From positions 1-64,000 of the forward strand of contig CAVWDE010000005.1 of assembly GCA_963753685.1 (NCBI GenBank): 64,000 nt of DNA, written 5' to 3'. Below the pieces are notes generated by a model, which had not been told where the DNA came from, did no database searches, and worked only from the letters and a program-made list of their open reading frames with translations. Shown one piece after another: positions 1 to 10,451 of this stretch. The translations under genes and the position numbers were made by a program. The stretch is from DATAOG01 sp963753685 (GTDB lineage: Bacteria; Pseudomonadota; Alphaproteobacteria; Geminicoccales; Geminicoccaceae). How positions within the stretch are numbered: position 1 is the stretch's first letter; each line of letters opens with the position of its first letter.

Positions 1-8
1 CGGGCGAG

Positions 9-814
9 GTGACGACGCTCGCCACCTGCTGGCAGATCACACGCCGCGACGGCGTCGTGCTCGGCTTCACCGACCACGTCCGCGACCTCGAGGTGGACGG
101 CGTCACCTACAAGGCGGCGAGCGGCTACACGCGCACGGCGATCCGCGGCACGGCCGACCTCGCGGTCGACAACCTCGACGTCGAGAGCGTGTTCTCGGAC
201 GACGGGATCACCGAGGAGGACCTGCGGGCCGGCAGGTACGACTTCGCCGAGGTCCGGATGTTCCTGGTCAACTACGAGAACCTCGGCCAGGGCATCCTGA
301 AGCTCCGGCGCGGCTGGCTCGGCGAGGTCACGATCCGGGACGGCATGTACGTCGCCGAGCTGCGCGGCATGACCCAGCGGCTGCAGATGACCGTGGGCGA
401 GGTCTACGCGCCGGACTGCTGCCGCCGACCTCGGCGATGCCCGCTGCGGCGTCGACCTCGCGGCGCTCGAGGAGAGCGGCACGGTCGACACCGTGACCAG
501 CGCCACGGCGTTCGAGACCACGCTCGCCCAGGCGACCGGCTGGTACGACGGCGGCGAGCTCACCTGGACCGGCGGCGCCAACGCCGGCCAGACCGTGGCC
601 GTGCGCAGCTGGGACGCGGCGACCGGCACGCTCACGCCTGTTCCTGCCGGCGCTCTACCCGATGCAGGCGGGCGACGCCTTCACCATCCGCCCGGGCTGC
701 GACAAGAGCTTCGCGACCTGCCGGGCGAAGTTCGACAACGCGGTCAACTTCCGCGGCTTCCCGCACGTCCCCGGGACCGACCAGGTGCTGAGCTACCCCG
801 ATGCCCAGAGTTGA
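9..814 (+). pseudogene. DUF2163 phage tail protein (GTA ORF13-like), frameshifted
   Basis: Distal tail protein of the DUF2163 family, which in gene transfer agents and related siphophages sits just before the NlpC/P60 peptidase gene. The first ~135 residues (TTLATCWQITRRDG to VGEVYAPDC) read in one frame, residues from ADLGDARCGVDLAA in a second, and the end (PGCDKSFATCRAKF to LSYPDAQS) in a third. The breaks are near 418 and near 640, where an extra C splits TLTLFLPA. The GTG at 9 is the first usable start, but the window begins here. The gene overlaps the next by 14 bases, so they were one operon. Either prophage decay or base-call errors explain the shifts. Confidence 0.7.
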
Positions 815-1233
815 GGTCGCCGAGATCCTGGCCGCGGCGCGCACGTGGCTCGGCACGCCCTGGCGCCACCAGGGAAGGCTCAAGGGCGTCGCCGTGGACT
901 GCGGCGGGCTGATCCTCGGCGTGGGGAAGGAGCTCGGCCTGCTCGACTTCGACACCCGCGCCTACGGCCGCATCCCCGACGGCCAGCAGCTCCGCGCGCT
1001 CTGCGAGCAGCACCTCGTGGCCGAAGCCGGTTGCCGAGGCGGCGCCAGGCGACGTCCTGCTGATGCGCTTCACCCGCCACCCGCAGCACGTCGCGATCGT
1101 CGGCGACCGGGGCGAGCCCTTCTCCCTGATCCACGCCTACGCCGATGCCGGCGCCTGCGTCGAGCACGGCGCCGATCCGAAGTGGCTCCGGCGCATCGTC
1201 GCCGCCTACAGCTTCAAGCAGCCCGCCTCCTGA
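801..1233 (+). pseudogene. NlpC/P60 phage cell-wall peptidase (GTA ORF14-like), frameshifted
   Basis: Tail-associated cysteine peptidase that locally opens peptidoglycan during DNA delivery. The catalytic cysteine lies in AVDCGGLILGV near residue 33, and the histidine in RHPQHVAIVGD is read after a frameshift near 1030. Downstream of it the frame continues through GDVLLMRF to AAYSFKQPAS and a stop at 1231. About 143 residues would be normal for the phage family. It overlaps the DUF2163 gene upstream and is followed after 3 bases by the tail-tip gene, the order seen in gene transfer agent clusters. Confidence 0.72.
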
Positions 1234-1236
1234 CCC

Positions 1237-4200
1237 ATGGCCCAGCTCGCTGTCGCCGCCGCCGGCGCTGCCATCGGCTCGTTCTTCGGCGCGCCCCAGG
1301 TCGGCTGGCTGGTCGGCTCCTTCATCGGCGCCGCGCTGTTCGCCGGCGGGCAGCAGCAGAAGGTCGAGGGACCCCGCCTCGGCGACCTCCAGGTCCAGGC
1401 CTCGACCTACGGCATGGGCATCCCGCAGGTGTTCGGGTCGATGCGCATCGCCGGCAACGTCATCTGGGCACGGCCCCTGATCGAGAAGCGCAGCAAGTCG
1501 AGCGCCGGCAAAGGCGGCGGCGGGCAGACGGTCGTCTCCTACGCCTACTTCGCGACCTTCGCCGTGGCGTTCGCCAAGGGCCCGGTCGATGCCATCCGCC
1601 GGGTCTGGGCCGACGGCAAGCTGATCGTCGACCTCTCCGAGACCTCGATCCAGGGCAAGAGCTTCCGCTACGGCGAGCACATCTACCGCCTGCACCTCGG
1701 CACCGAGACCCAGGCGCCCGACCCGGTGATCGAGATGCACGAGGGGGCGGGCAATGCGCCCGGCTACCGGGGGCTCGTCTACCTCACCTTCGACGAGCTG
1801 CCGCTCAAGGACTTCGGCAACCGCATCCCCAACATCACCGCCGAGGTCGTCGCCGCCGGCAGCATCGTGCACCCGAGCCAGCACGTCGACCTGTCGTCCC
1901 AGGGCGTCGACAACTGGGGCAAGGCCGGCTGGCTGCTCGATCCCGAGCGGCCCTACATCTACAACGTCTGGGGCGGCTGGCTGCTCAAGGTCAACCGGGT
2001 GACCGGCCAGGTCGTCTACCGCGTCGAGATCGCGAGCAAGCCCGAGCTCGTCGCCTGGTGGGATCGAGCAGGGCTGGCAGGGCGGACCGGACCCCTACGC
2101 CTACGCCATCGACCCGGTCTCGGGCGATCTGTACCTCGCGCTGAACGGCCTCAGCCGCACGACCTTCGCCCGGCTCGATGCCGACACGCTGCAGCTCAAG
2201 AGCTGGTATCGGCAGGGCCTGTTCAGCCCCGGCGCCATGCTGGTCTACGCCGGCCGCTACCTCGCCTGCAAATCGGCCCTGGGCGGGCCTGTGGTGATCA
2301 TCGACTTCGAGAACCCGATCGGCGGGCCGGTCGAGATCGGCTCGGTGTCCGATGGCCACCAGAGCACCGGGTTCGGTCTCGATCCGGACAAGAAGCGCCT
2401 CTACGTGATCAGCGAGAGCAACACGGGCTCCCAGGGCTGGGTCTCCTGGTTCGACGCCTCGTTCGAGCAGCACGGGCCCTGGCACCTGGTGGACGACCTC
2501 GGCCTGCCCGCGGGCTCGTCGCCCGCCGGCATCGCCTACGACCGCGCCTCGGGGCGGGTGATCGTCGGCGCCTCGAGCGGCCTCTTCGCCTGCGATCCCG
2601 AGACGCTCCAGGTCGAGCAGAGCCTGCTCGGCAGCTACAGCGGCGGGGGCTTCGTCGACGCCTGGGAGAACCAGCCGACGATCGATGGCGAGCTCTGGCT
2701 GCCGCACGCCAGCACGATCTGGCGGATCGACACGGTCACCATGACCCCGATCGCGAGCTGGAACGTCACGAGCCTGTACGGGCTCGGGCTCGACGCTGCC
2801 GTGCACGACCCGCTGACCGAAGCGCTCTGGACCAGCGATGGCGGCGTCTGGAAGCTCTGGTTCGACCGTGCGGGCCACGGCACCGTCACGCTCGGCGGCA
2901 TCGTCGGCGAGCTCTGCGGCCGGGCGGGGCTGGAGCCCGCGGACCTCGATGTCTCCGAGCTCGACCAGGAGGTCCTGGGCTACATGGTGCCGCGCCCGGT
3001 CGCGGTGCGGGAAGCGCTGGAGAAGCTGCAGCAGGCGTATCTGTTCGACGTGGTCGAGAGCGACTGGACGCTCGCGTTCCGCAAGCGCGAGCGCGACCCG
3101 GTGCTGACCATCGGCGACGAGAGCCTGGCGGCGCATGAGCCGGGCAGCCAGCGGCCGCCGAAGCTGCTCGAGACCCGGACCCAGGAGGCCGAGCTGCCGC
3201 GCCGGGTGACGGTGCGCTACCTCGCCCGGGAGAACGACTACCAGGCCGCGGCCCAGCAGGCGCAGCTGATCCAGGACCTGTACGAGACCCGGAACGAGCT
3301 GGTGCTGGAGCTGCCGGTCGTGATGACCGACGACGAGGCCAAGCGCGCCGCCTGGGCGATCCTGGCCTCGGCCTGGGTCGAGCGCGACGGCTTCGAGCTG
3401 TACCTGCCGCCTTCGTTCCTGACCCTCGACCCGGGCGACGTGGTCGACGCCATCAAGATCACCGAGGCGCTCACCGCCACGATCCGTCTCCGCCTGACCG
3501 AGATCGACCTCTCCGGCGGCTGGCTGCTCAAGCTGAAGGGCGTCACCGACGACCCGATCGTCTGGCAGACGAACCACCTCACCGGCGCGCCGACGCCCGC
3601 CTCGGAGCAGACCGGCATCCCGTTCGAGGTGCCGTCCCAGGGCTTCTTCCTGAACCTGCCGGCGCTCTCGGCCGAGGACGGCCAGACGGGAGCCTTCTGG
3701 CTCGGCGCCGCGCCCGCCTGGTCGCTCGACAACACCAAGTGGCGGGGTGCTGTGATCTACCGCTCGAGCGACGGCGTCAGCTTCACCGACTACGCCGCGA
3801 TCACCACCGCCGTGGCCTGGGCCAAGGCCACGACCGTCCTGCCGGTCCACGAGCGCTGGGGCGTCTGGGACCAGGACAACGTCCTCGACGTGCTGGTGCA
3901 GAGCCCGGGGCTGGAGTTCGAGAGCCGGACCGAGCTCGAGGTGCTGGACGGCGCCAACCTGCTGCTGGTCGGCCAGGAGATCCTCCAGTTCGCCGACGCC
4001 GAGCAGCTCGGGCCCTCGGAGTGGCGGCTCTCGAAGCTGCTGCGCGGCCGGCGCGGCACCGAGTGGGCGATGAGCACGCACCAGGTCGGCGAGGCCGTGC
4101 TGGTGCTCGACCCGGCGGCGCTGACCCGCACATCCAGCCTGGACGAGGTCGGCCTCGCCCGCTTCTACCGCGCGGTCTCGATCGGCTCGACCCGAGCCTG

Positions 4201-4566
4201 CCGGCGGCGGTCGCCTTCACCAACGAGGCCGCGAGCCTCAAGCCCTACGCGCCGGTGCACCTCCAGGGCAGCCGCAACGGCGGCGGCGACCTCACCATCA
4301 CCTGGGTCCGCCGCACCCGCTACAGCGGCGAGTGGCGCGACCTGGTCGACGTGCCCCTCAACGAGGCGAGCGAGGCCTACGAGGTCGACGTGCTGGATGG
4401 CGCCGGGCAGGTGGTCCGGACCCTCGGCAGCACGAGCCCGTCCGTCGTCTACGCCGCCGCCGATCAGACCACCGACTTCGGCGCGCCGCAGGGCGCGATC
4501 GAGGTCGCGGTCTACCAGGTCAGCGCCGCCGTGGGCCGGGGCTTCGCCGGGAGGGCGACGCTGTGA
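1237..4566 (+). pseudogene. Large tail tip / host-specificity protein (GTA ORF15-like), two frameshifts
   Basis: Baseplate hub or tail-fibre protein of the putative phage tail protein family (Rcc01698-like). The N-terminal ~60 residues are small and hydrophobic (AAGAAIGSFFGAPQVGWLVG), followed by the conserved block GDLQVQASTYGMGIPQVFGS. The frame changes near 2055 and again near 4188, where PSLPAAVAFTNEA continues, and ends with GRGFAGRATL. The joined product would be about 1108 residues. A region around residues 280-560 resembles repeated beta-propeller strands (YAIDPVSGDLYLAL, GLDPDKKRLYVIS), which is not in the standard GTA protein and may be an inserted receptor-binding domain; that is inference. 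Its last codons overlap the next start. Confidence 0.7.
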
Positions 4567-6240
4567 GTGCCACCCCGAACCTCGCCATCGAGCACATCCT
4601 CCAGAGCCAGGCTCAGAAGGAGGTCACCGCCAACGAGGCGTTCGATGCCCTCGACCAGGCGATCGCCGGGCTGCTCGAGGTCGACGTCTCGGCCGGCGGC
4701 ACGATCACCGTCGATCCCGCCGCGGCGCTCCCGTGCAAGATGCTGCGCCTGACCGGCACGCTCGCCGCCGATGCCGAGGTGGTCGTCCCCGACAACCGCA
4801 AGCCCTACTTCGTCCACAACGCCACCGCCGGCGGCTTCGCGGTCACGGTCAGGACCGCGGCCGGCGCCGGCGTCGCCGTCGGCGCCAGCCCCGACAACAC
4901 CGCCGTCGTCTACTGCGACGGCACCGACGTGCTCGCGATCAGCGCCGGGACCGCGGGCGGCGGAGGCGGCGCCGGCGCGCTGATCGAGCTCGGCGACACC
5001 GACATCGCGCTGCGCAGCATCGCCGTGGCGCTCGCCAACCCCGACGCCGAGGCCGGCGACATCTCCGGCTGGACCACCACCGGCACCTGGGATGCCGGGA
5101 CCGCCGAGGGCACGATCGCAGCGCCCCACGGCGGCAGCTTCTATTTCAGCGCGACCGGCGGCACCGACCCGGCGATCCTGGAGCAGACGGTCGACCTCAT
5201 CGCCCAGGGCTTCACCGCCGCCGAGCTCGATGCCGGCGCCACCTTCGATGCCGGCGTCTGGGCGGCGAGCGAGTACCAGTCCGACACCGGCGAGCTCAAG
5301 CTCCAGTTCCTCGATGCCGCGGGCGCCGATGTCGGCTCGGCGTTCACGACCGGCGAGTTCGGCCCCAACGACGGCACGTGGGTCGAGCAGACGCTGACCG
5401 GCGACGTCCCGGTCGGCGCGCGCCAGGTCCGGGTCCAGCTGCTCGCCCACAACCACTTCGGCTCGAACACCACCTACGGCTTCGACGACCTCACGCTCAG
5501 CCTCTCGGTCCGCCGGCCGGTGACGGGCGACCTCCTGCGCTACGACGGCAGCGCCTGGGTCGGCGTGACCGCGGCGGAGGTCCTGGCCGACGCCGGCCTC
5601 GGCGATCTCGGCGACGTCGATGCCAGCGACACCACCCCTGGCTACGTGCTGACCCGCGAGGCGGACGGCAGCTTCGCCCTCCATGCCGTCGGCGGCGGCA
5701 GCGCCTCGACCAAGGTGTTCGACGGCGCCTCCGACGGCGGCGACACCTACACCCTCTCCCCGGAGCCCCAGGGCACGGTGCTGGTCTGGGTCGATGGCCT
5801 GCTCGAGACCGACTACAGCGTCGCCGGCGCCACGCTGACCTTCGGCACGGCGCCCGCCAACGGCGCCGCCATCGTCGCCTGGGACATCGGCGGCGGCGGT
5901 GCCTCCCTACGACATCGGCGTCTACTTCCCGGGCCAGCCCGAGGCCGGGGCGACCCTGCTCCAGCTCGTCGCCTCGCGCGCCTTCACGCTGCCCGCCGAT
6001 CTGACGGACAGCCAGGGCTACGCCGGCACGGCACCGACCGCTCAGGCCGACCTCGACATCCGGAAGAACGGCGCCTCGATCGGCACCATCACCTTCGCCG
6101 CGGCCGCCAGCACCGCGACCTTCGCCTTCGCGAGCGAGGTCGCCTTCGCCGCCGGCGACCGCCTCACCGTGCTCGCGCCCGGCAGCCAGGACGCGAGCCT
6201 CGCCGACATCTCGATCACCTTCAAGGGCACGAGGAGCTGA
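4563..6240 (+). pseudogene. DUF2793-type tail fibre protein, one frameshift
   Basis: Starts at a GTG that overlaps the previous stop (GTGA). The first 35 residues (SATPNLAIEHILQSQAQKEV) match the DUF2793 signature of alphaproteobacterial prophages. The middle is a jelly-roll-like region (TGTWDAGTAEG to GFDDLTLSLSVRRP). A frameshift near 5900 leads to the C-terminal block PYDIGVYFPGQPEAGATLLQ and ISITFKGTRS. A GTG at 5899 could instead start a separate 113-residue protein, but the C-terminal block is usually fused to such fibres. A diverged copy of residues ~95-320 lies in the chimeric ORF at 45455-47044. Confidence 0.62.
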
Positions 6241-6242
6241 CC

Positions 6243-6600
6243 ATGGCCTGGGGCAGCAAGATCACCGCGACCCAGCTCACCAGCATCACCACCGAGCAGG
6301 TCTTCGACCAGGCGCCGACCCTCAATCCGCGGGAGAGCGCCCACTGCCGGGTCGCAGGTCGACTTCCCCGCGAGCCCGACCGACGATGCGGTGATCTCGG
6401 TCTACGGCTCGCTCGACGGCACCGCCTGGTCGGCGACGCCGCTCATGGCCCTGGTGCTCGACAAGGACGTCGACCCGAACTCGATCGACTTCATCGTCAC
6501 CGGCGTCTACCAGTTCCGGGTCGGGGTGAAGCGCTCGGGCTCGACCGACACGCTCGCCAGCGCCGACCTCGCCTTCCGCAAGGACGGCGTGAGCGTCTGA
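6243..6600 (+). pseudogene. Small phage tail-region protein, frameshifted
   Basis: Short protein between the DUF2793 fibre and the LamG-like protein, 2 bases after the fibre stop. It reads MAWGSKITATQLTSITTEQV in the first frame, then shifts near 6345 to VDFPASPTDDAVISVYGSLD and ends RKDGVSV. The joined product is about 118 residues and rich in beta-strand residues. I do not recognise a named family; position suggests a tail or fibre accessory protein. It shares the single-base damage of its neighbours. Confidence 0.5.
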
Positions 6601-6603
6601 CCC

Positions 6604-7386
6604 ATGCTGTTCCGCAAGCCGCCGATCTGGAACCTCCAGCCGGGCCTGGTGGCGCGCCCCTGGCGCGAGCACTGGCGAGGCGTCAAGGCGGTCTTCCCGT
6701 TCTGGGAGCCGGGCGGCCGCTCGATCTATCCCGTCCCTCGCTGCACCCGCTGGAGCCTCAACAACGGCGCCGCCCGGCGGCTCACCCGCTACGGCCCGGC
6801 GGTCTACTTCCCCGGCAACAACTCGAACGAGGTCGAGACCGCCGACGGCAACCCGATCCTGTTCGACTCGGGCGAGCCCTACACCATCGCGCTCCTGATC
6901 CTCTGGACCGAGGATCCGGGCAACGAGGGCATCTTCCGCTCCGGCTCGGCGAACACCGGGAACTGGCTGTGGATGCTCTCGGGGGGCAAGCTCTGGGGCC
7001 GGCAGGCCAACGTCAACAGTCCCGCCTCGGGCAGCGGCCCCCTGATCACCGCCGGCTGGCACACGCTGGCCCGGGTCTGGGACGGGCAGGAGGTCCGGCA
7101 GTACGTCGACGGCCTGCGCACCAACACCACCGCCGTGACCGCCACCGGCAGCTGGCCGCTCTACCGGTTCGGCTATCAGTTCACCGGCAGCGAGGCGCTC
7201 GACGAGGCCTACGTGCCGTTCTTCGGCGCCTTCGGCGCCGCCTGGGACGACGCCATGGTCGCCCGCTGGAGCGCCAATCCGCTCGGCATGCTGTGGCCGG
7301 AGAGGGATGCGGCGTTCGTGGCGACGGGTGGCGGGGGACCGCCGGCCGCGGCGCGGCGGCCGGTGGTCATCATCGCCGTGGGTTAG
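6604..7386 (+). CDS. LamG/concanavalin A-like phage structural protein
   Basis: 260 residues, intact, last gene of the tail block. The middle (YTIALLILWTEDPGNEGIF, GNWLWMLSGGKLWGRQANV, GWHTLARVWDGQEVRQYVDG) has the alternating strands of a laminin-G/concanavalin-type lectin fold, often used for carbohydrate binding at phage tails. It starts 3 bases after the preceding stop. A ~100-bp piece homologous to 6942-7040 reappears at about 47637-47745 inside another gene. The C-terminal tail (GGGGPPAAARRPVVIIAVG) is unusual and may be a readthrough extension. Lectin function is inferred from fold likeness only. Confidence 0.6.
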   Translation: MLFRKPPIWNLQPGLVARPWREHWRGVKAVFPFWEPGGRSIYPVPRCTRWSLNNGAARRLTRYGPAVYFPGNNSNEVETADGNPILFDSGEPYTIALLILWTEDPGNEGIFRSGSANTGNWLWMLSGGKLWGRQANVNSPASGSGPLITAGWHTLARVWDGQEVRQYVDGLRTNTTAVTATGSWPLYRFGYQFTGSEALDEAYVPFFGAFGAAWDDAMVARWSANPLGMLWPERDAAFVATGGGGPPAAARRPVVIIAVG

Positions 7387-7455
7387 CGCGGGGCCCGGGA
7401 TAGGCGGACCGTAGTAGCCAATTGCATCCATCGAGTGAATGAAGCGCCGAAGACA

Positions 7456-8856
7456 CTACCCAACCAGCCGTTCCAAAAGCGGCTCGAGCTGAGCCAGGGC
7501 ATGGGTCGTCGCATAGTCGCTGATCGCATAGGGTAGGACCAGCCAGCCGTTGTGAATCAGGGAGCCACAGCTGTAGACCACATTCGGGACGTAACCGTCG
7601 CGCTCGTGATCGAGCGGTTCGAGCAGCGGCTGACGGAGACGCCCGATGACCCGGCGCGGGTCGTCGCGATCGAGCAGGGCGGCGCCGATGCAATAGTTGC
7701 GCATGGCGCCGACCCCATGGGTCAGGACGAGCCAGCCAGCCTCGGTTTCCAAGGGCGAGCCGCAGTTGCCGATCTGGATATACTCCCAGGGCGCCACGGG
7801 TTCCAACAAAACCTCGTAGTCTTCCCAGTAATGGACATCGTCGGAGAACATCAGCGTCATGTTCGCGCCGCCCTGCCGGCCCAACATGGCGTAGCGACCG
7901 CCGATGCGGCGAGGGAACAGCGCCATGCCCTTGTTGTGGGCGGCGGCGCCGTGCAAGGGGCCAAGCCTGAACCTCCGAAAATCCTCGGTCTCGATCAGCT
8001 GCGGCAGGATGTGATTGCGGTCGAAAGCCGTGTAGGTGGCATAGTAGTGGGGGCTGCCATCGTCCTCGCGAAAGCGCACGAACCGTGCGTCTTCGATGCC
8101 GCCCTGCTCGCTGGGCGACACCGGAAAGATCGCGCGCTCGGACAACGTCGACGAATTCGGGAACTCCAGCACGTACTCGCCGTGCGCCGCCCGGCGGATC
8201 GCGTCGCGCACGGACTGCTGTTCGTGCTCGGCCGTCGAACCGGGCCAACGCTCCGGGTGGCGCAGAAAATCTTCCAGCTCTCCGGGACCGAAGGTTGATC
8301 CAAGGTCAGCGAACGCGGCAGCAACGAAGGACTCGCCGATTCCCAGTTCCAGCAGGGTTGCGACGAAGTCGGCTTTGGAGCAGCGCGGGTAACTGATCTC
8401 GGGTGAGATCACCGACGGGGAGACCGGGGCAAATGCGAGGTCGCCGTCGACGCTGACGAGGCCTTCACGAAATTCGATCGACGAGAGGTGGCCCTCGCCG
8501 GTCGCGCGCAAGCTCATGACGAAGCGCAGCGCACCGGCAGGGACACCGTCCTGATCCGGGTGCGGGACGATCGAGGGATTGAACAGCGCCGACGACTGCA
8601 GGCTGTACTCGCTCATGAAGTAGGCGCCGATCAACAGGGACTGCGGCGGCGAGGGTTCCGCAGCCGGCGGCAGGAGGTGAGCCAGTTGCCGATAGCGATC
8701 GGAGAATACGGCCTCGATGCCCGCATGCTCGTGGCTCAGGCAGCGCTTGACATCCTGCAGGCCGGCCTCGACCTCGGACGGCGACATGCCGAGAATCCGC
8801 TCGATGATCTCGCGGACACGGCGATCGCTGCCGGGCAGAAACGGGCGCAGGAGCAT
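7456..8856 (-). CDS. Glycoside hydrolase family 130-type glycosidase/phosphorylase, long form
   Basis: Five-bladed propeller enzyme related to beta-1,4-mannooligosaccharide phosphorylases. The GH130 signature is GGIEDARFVRF near residue 252, with later blades at NKGMALFPRRIGGRYAMLGR and IQIGNCGSPLETEAGWLV. The first ~140 residues (MLLRPFLPGSDRRVREI, HLLPPAAEPSPP) are an extension typical of the long subgroup. Coding potential continues upstream of the ATG at 8856 (GKYLRPDNSR), so the true start may lie near 8900 and use a non-ATG codon. It is divergent from the glycosyltransferase at 9252. The substrate is unknown; a mannose-containing glycan is plausible from family knowledge. Confidence 0.75.
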   Translation of the reverse strand: MLLRPFLPGSDRRVREIIERILGMSPSEVEAGLQDVKRCLSHEHAGIEAVFSDRYRQLAHLLPPAAEPSPPQSLLIGAYFMSEYSLQSSALFNPSIVPHPDQDGVPAGALRFVMSLRATGEGHLSSIEFREGLVSVDGDLAFAPVSPSVISPEISYPRCSKADFVATLLELGIGESFVAAAFADLGSTFGPGELEDFLRHPERWPGSTAEHEQQSVRDAIRRAAHGEYVLEFPNSSTLSERAIFPVSPSEQGGIEDARFVRFREDDGSPHYYATYTAFDRNHILPQLIETEDFRRFRLGPLHGAAAHNKGMALFPRRIGGRYAMLGRQGGANMTLMFSDDVHYWEDYEVLLEPVAPWEYIQIGNCGSPLETEAGWLVLTHGVGAMRNYCIGAALLDRDDPRRVIGRLRQPLLEPLDHERDGYVPNVVYSCGSLIHNGWLVLPYAISDYATTHALAQLEPLLERLVG

Positions 8857-8963
8857 GCGCGAGTTGTCGGGGCGCAGATACTTGCCTGAGCGGCCAACCG
8901 GGAATCTGTCGTCGGACGCGCTTGGCGCGAGGACTGGAGGCTTGATCCATGCTCTCCCATGTC

Positions 8964-9224
8964 TTACGAGTGTATCTCCGCGAAGCTCGGGCTCAAGCCT
9001 GGCAACCCATCCGGCCGCACGGTCCCCGCAGCCTCGGTCACCTCGGCGCTCGCCGCCGTGGCTGTCTGCAGGGTCGTCATCTCCTCTAGCGCCAGCAGAA
9101 AAGCCAGCGTGGATTCCGCGCCCTGGTTTAGATTAACGCGGTCGAAATGCAAGCCGTCATAGCAGCCGCCGGACGCCGGATTGTACAGTGGCTGGTCGAG
9201 GTCGTTGCGGCCGAGGAAACTCAT
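8964..9224 (-). pseudogene. C-terminal remnant of a six-hairpin glycosidase-like protein
   Basis: Encodes FLGRNDLDQPLYNPASGGC and NLNQGAESTLAFLLAL, which line up with the C-terminus of the 10448-11509 protein (FLGENDLGLPMIDPATGGC, NPNQGGESLLAWL). Only the last ~85 residues remain and no N-terminal part is present upstream, so this is a truncated paralogue. It lies between the long GH130 gene and the divergent glycosyltransferase, suggesting that the GH130/GT4/six-hairpin gene set was once present twice. Confidence 0.6.
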
Positions 9225-9251
9225 GTTGGCCGGTGAGTTGGATGCGCGACG

Positions 9252-10451
9252 ATGCCGCGATTGGTGATGCCGAGAGCCATGGTGCGAAAGGTCGCGCTTG
9301 TTGGCAGCTACCCACCGCGCCGCTGCGGGATTGCCACCTTCACCCGGGACCTACATGACGCGATGGCGTCGCACCTGCCGCCGCGCGGGGTCGTCGTGGT
9401 GGCGGTCGACGACCTTCCCGACTTCGACTTTTATCCCCCTGAGGTTGCCGTTCGACTCCGGGCCGATGCGCGCCGGTGCTATCGTGAGACGGCGAGGTAC
9501 CTGAACGACTTAGGGGTCGAGGTCGTCTACCTCCAGCACGAGTTCGGGATTTTCGGCGGGACGGACGGCTCGTACGTGCTACACTTGGTCGGCGCGCTGG
9601 ACGTGCCGCTGGTGACGACGCTACACACAATACGCGCCTCGCCGACCGGCGGCCAGCGTGACGTGGTGGAGGTACTGCTCGCCTCGAGCTCGCAGGTCGT
9701 TGTGATGAACCCTTCTTCCGTCAGTTGCCTGGAGCGCCTCCACGGCGCCCGCAACAGCCGCGTGCGCTTGATTCCCCACGGTGTGCCCAACTGGCCGCTC
9801 GTCGACCCCGAGGACGCCAAGGCACGTCTGGGACTACGGGACCGGCGCCTGCTACTCACGTTCGGGCTGCTGTCGCGCGACAAGGGCATCGAGGTCGTGC
9901 TGGAGGCACTACCGGCAGTGGTGGGAAAGCATCCGGATCTGCTCTATGTCGTGCTCGGTGCGACCCATCCGCACGTGCTAAAGTGGGAGGGGGAGTTCTA
10001 TCGGCACTCTCTCAAACGCCGGGTCGACGAGCTGAGGCTCCGCCAACACGTGGCCTTCGAGAACCGCTTCGTGGATTTACGGACCCTGAGGCGATACCTG
10101 TCGGCTGCTGACGTGTACGTCTCGCCCCATCGGAATCCCGAGCAAGCAGTATCGGGCACCCTCGTCTTCGCCCTAAGCGCGGGAAATGCGGTGGTGGCCA
10201 CCCCGTACCGGTGTGCGCGGGAGCTGATCACGGAAGGGCTCGGGCGCCTCTTCCCTTTCGATGACTCCTTGGCACTGGCGAGCGCCTTGCTCGATCTGCT
10301 CGACGACCCTCTCCTCGCCGCCCGGATGCGCCGGGCGGCCTACGAGCGGACGCGCGCCATGATCTGGCCCGTGGTTGGACACCGCTACTTTGAGCTGGCC
10401 GAGCGCGCCGTGCAGCCGCAGGCCGGATCGCTCCGAACGGGGTGCTTATGA
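9252..10451 (+). CDS. Glycosyltransferase family 4
   Basis: GT-B fold retaining glycosyltransferase, ~399 residues. The N-terminal Rossmann half begins VRKVALVGSYPPRRCGIATF, and VVYLQHEFGIFGG is the usual acceptor-site segment. The C-terminal half carries LLTFGLLSRDKGIEVVLEAL and the nucleotide-sugar binding block YVSPHRNPEQAVSGTLVFAL, where the family's E-x7-E pattern is partly relaxed. Possible starts are ATG 9252, 9267 and 9279; 9279 matches the usual length best. It shares an ATGA overlap with the next gene, so the two are translationally coupled. The role is assembly of the glycan handled by the neighbouring GH130 proteins, by context. Confidence 0.8.
   Translation: MPRLVMPRAMVRKVALVGSYPPRRCGIATFTRDLHDAMASHLPPRGVVVVAVDDLPDFDFYPPEVAVRLRADARRCYRETARYLNDLGVEVVYLQHEFGIFGGTDGSYVLHLVGALDVPLVTTLHTIRASPTGGQRDVVEVLLASSSQVVVMNPSSVSCLERLHGARNSRVRLIPHGVPNWPLVDPEDAKARLGLRDRRLLLTFGLLSRDKGIEVVLEALPAVVGKHPDLLYVVLGATHPHVLKWEGEFYRHSLKRRVDELRLRQHVAFENRFVDLRTLRRYLSAADVYVSPHRNPEQAVSGTLVFALSAGNAVVATPYRCARELITEGLGRLFPFDDSLALASALLDLLDDPLLAARMRRAAYERTRAMIWPVVGHRYFELAERAVQPQAGSLRTGCL

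Noticed and set aside
1991..4081. 696-codon minus-strand frame over the tail-tip gene
   Set aside because: Antisense shadow; the plus strand carries the conserved phage protein.
5899..6240. Separate small gene from GTG 5899
   Set aside because: More likely the frameshifted C-terminus of the DUF2793 fibre, since the block starting PYDIGVYFPG is usually fused to such proteins and the neighbours all have similar shifts.
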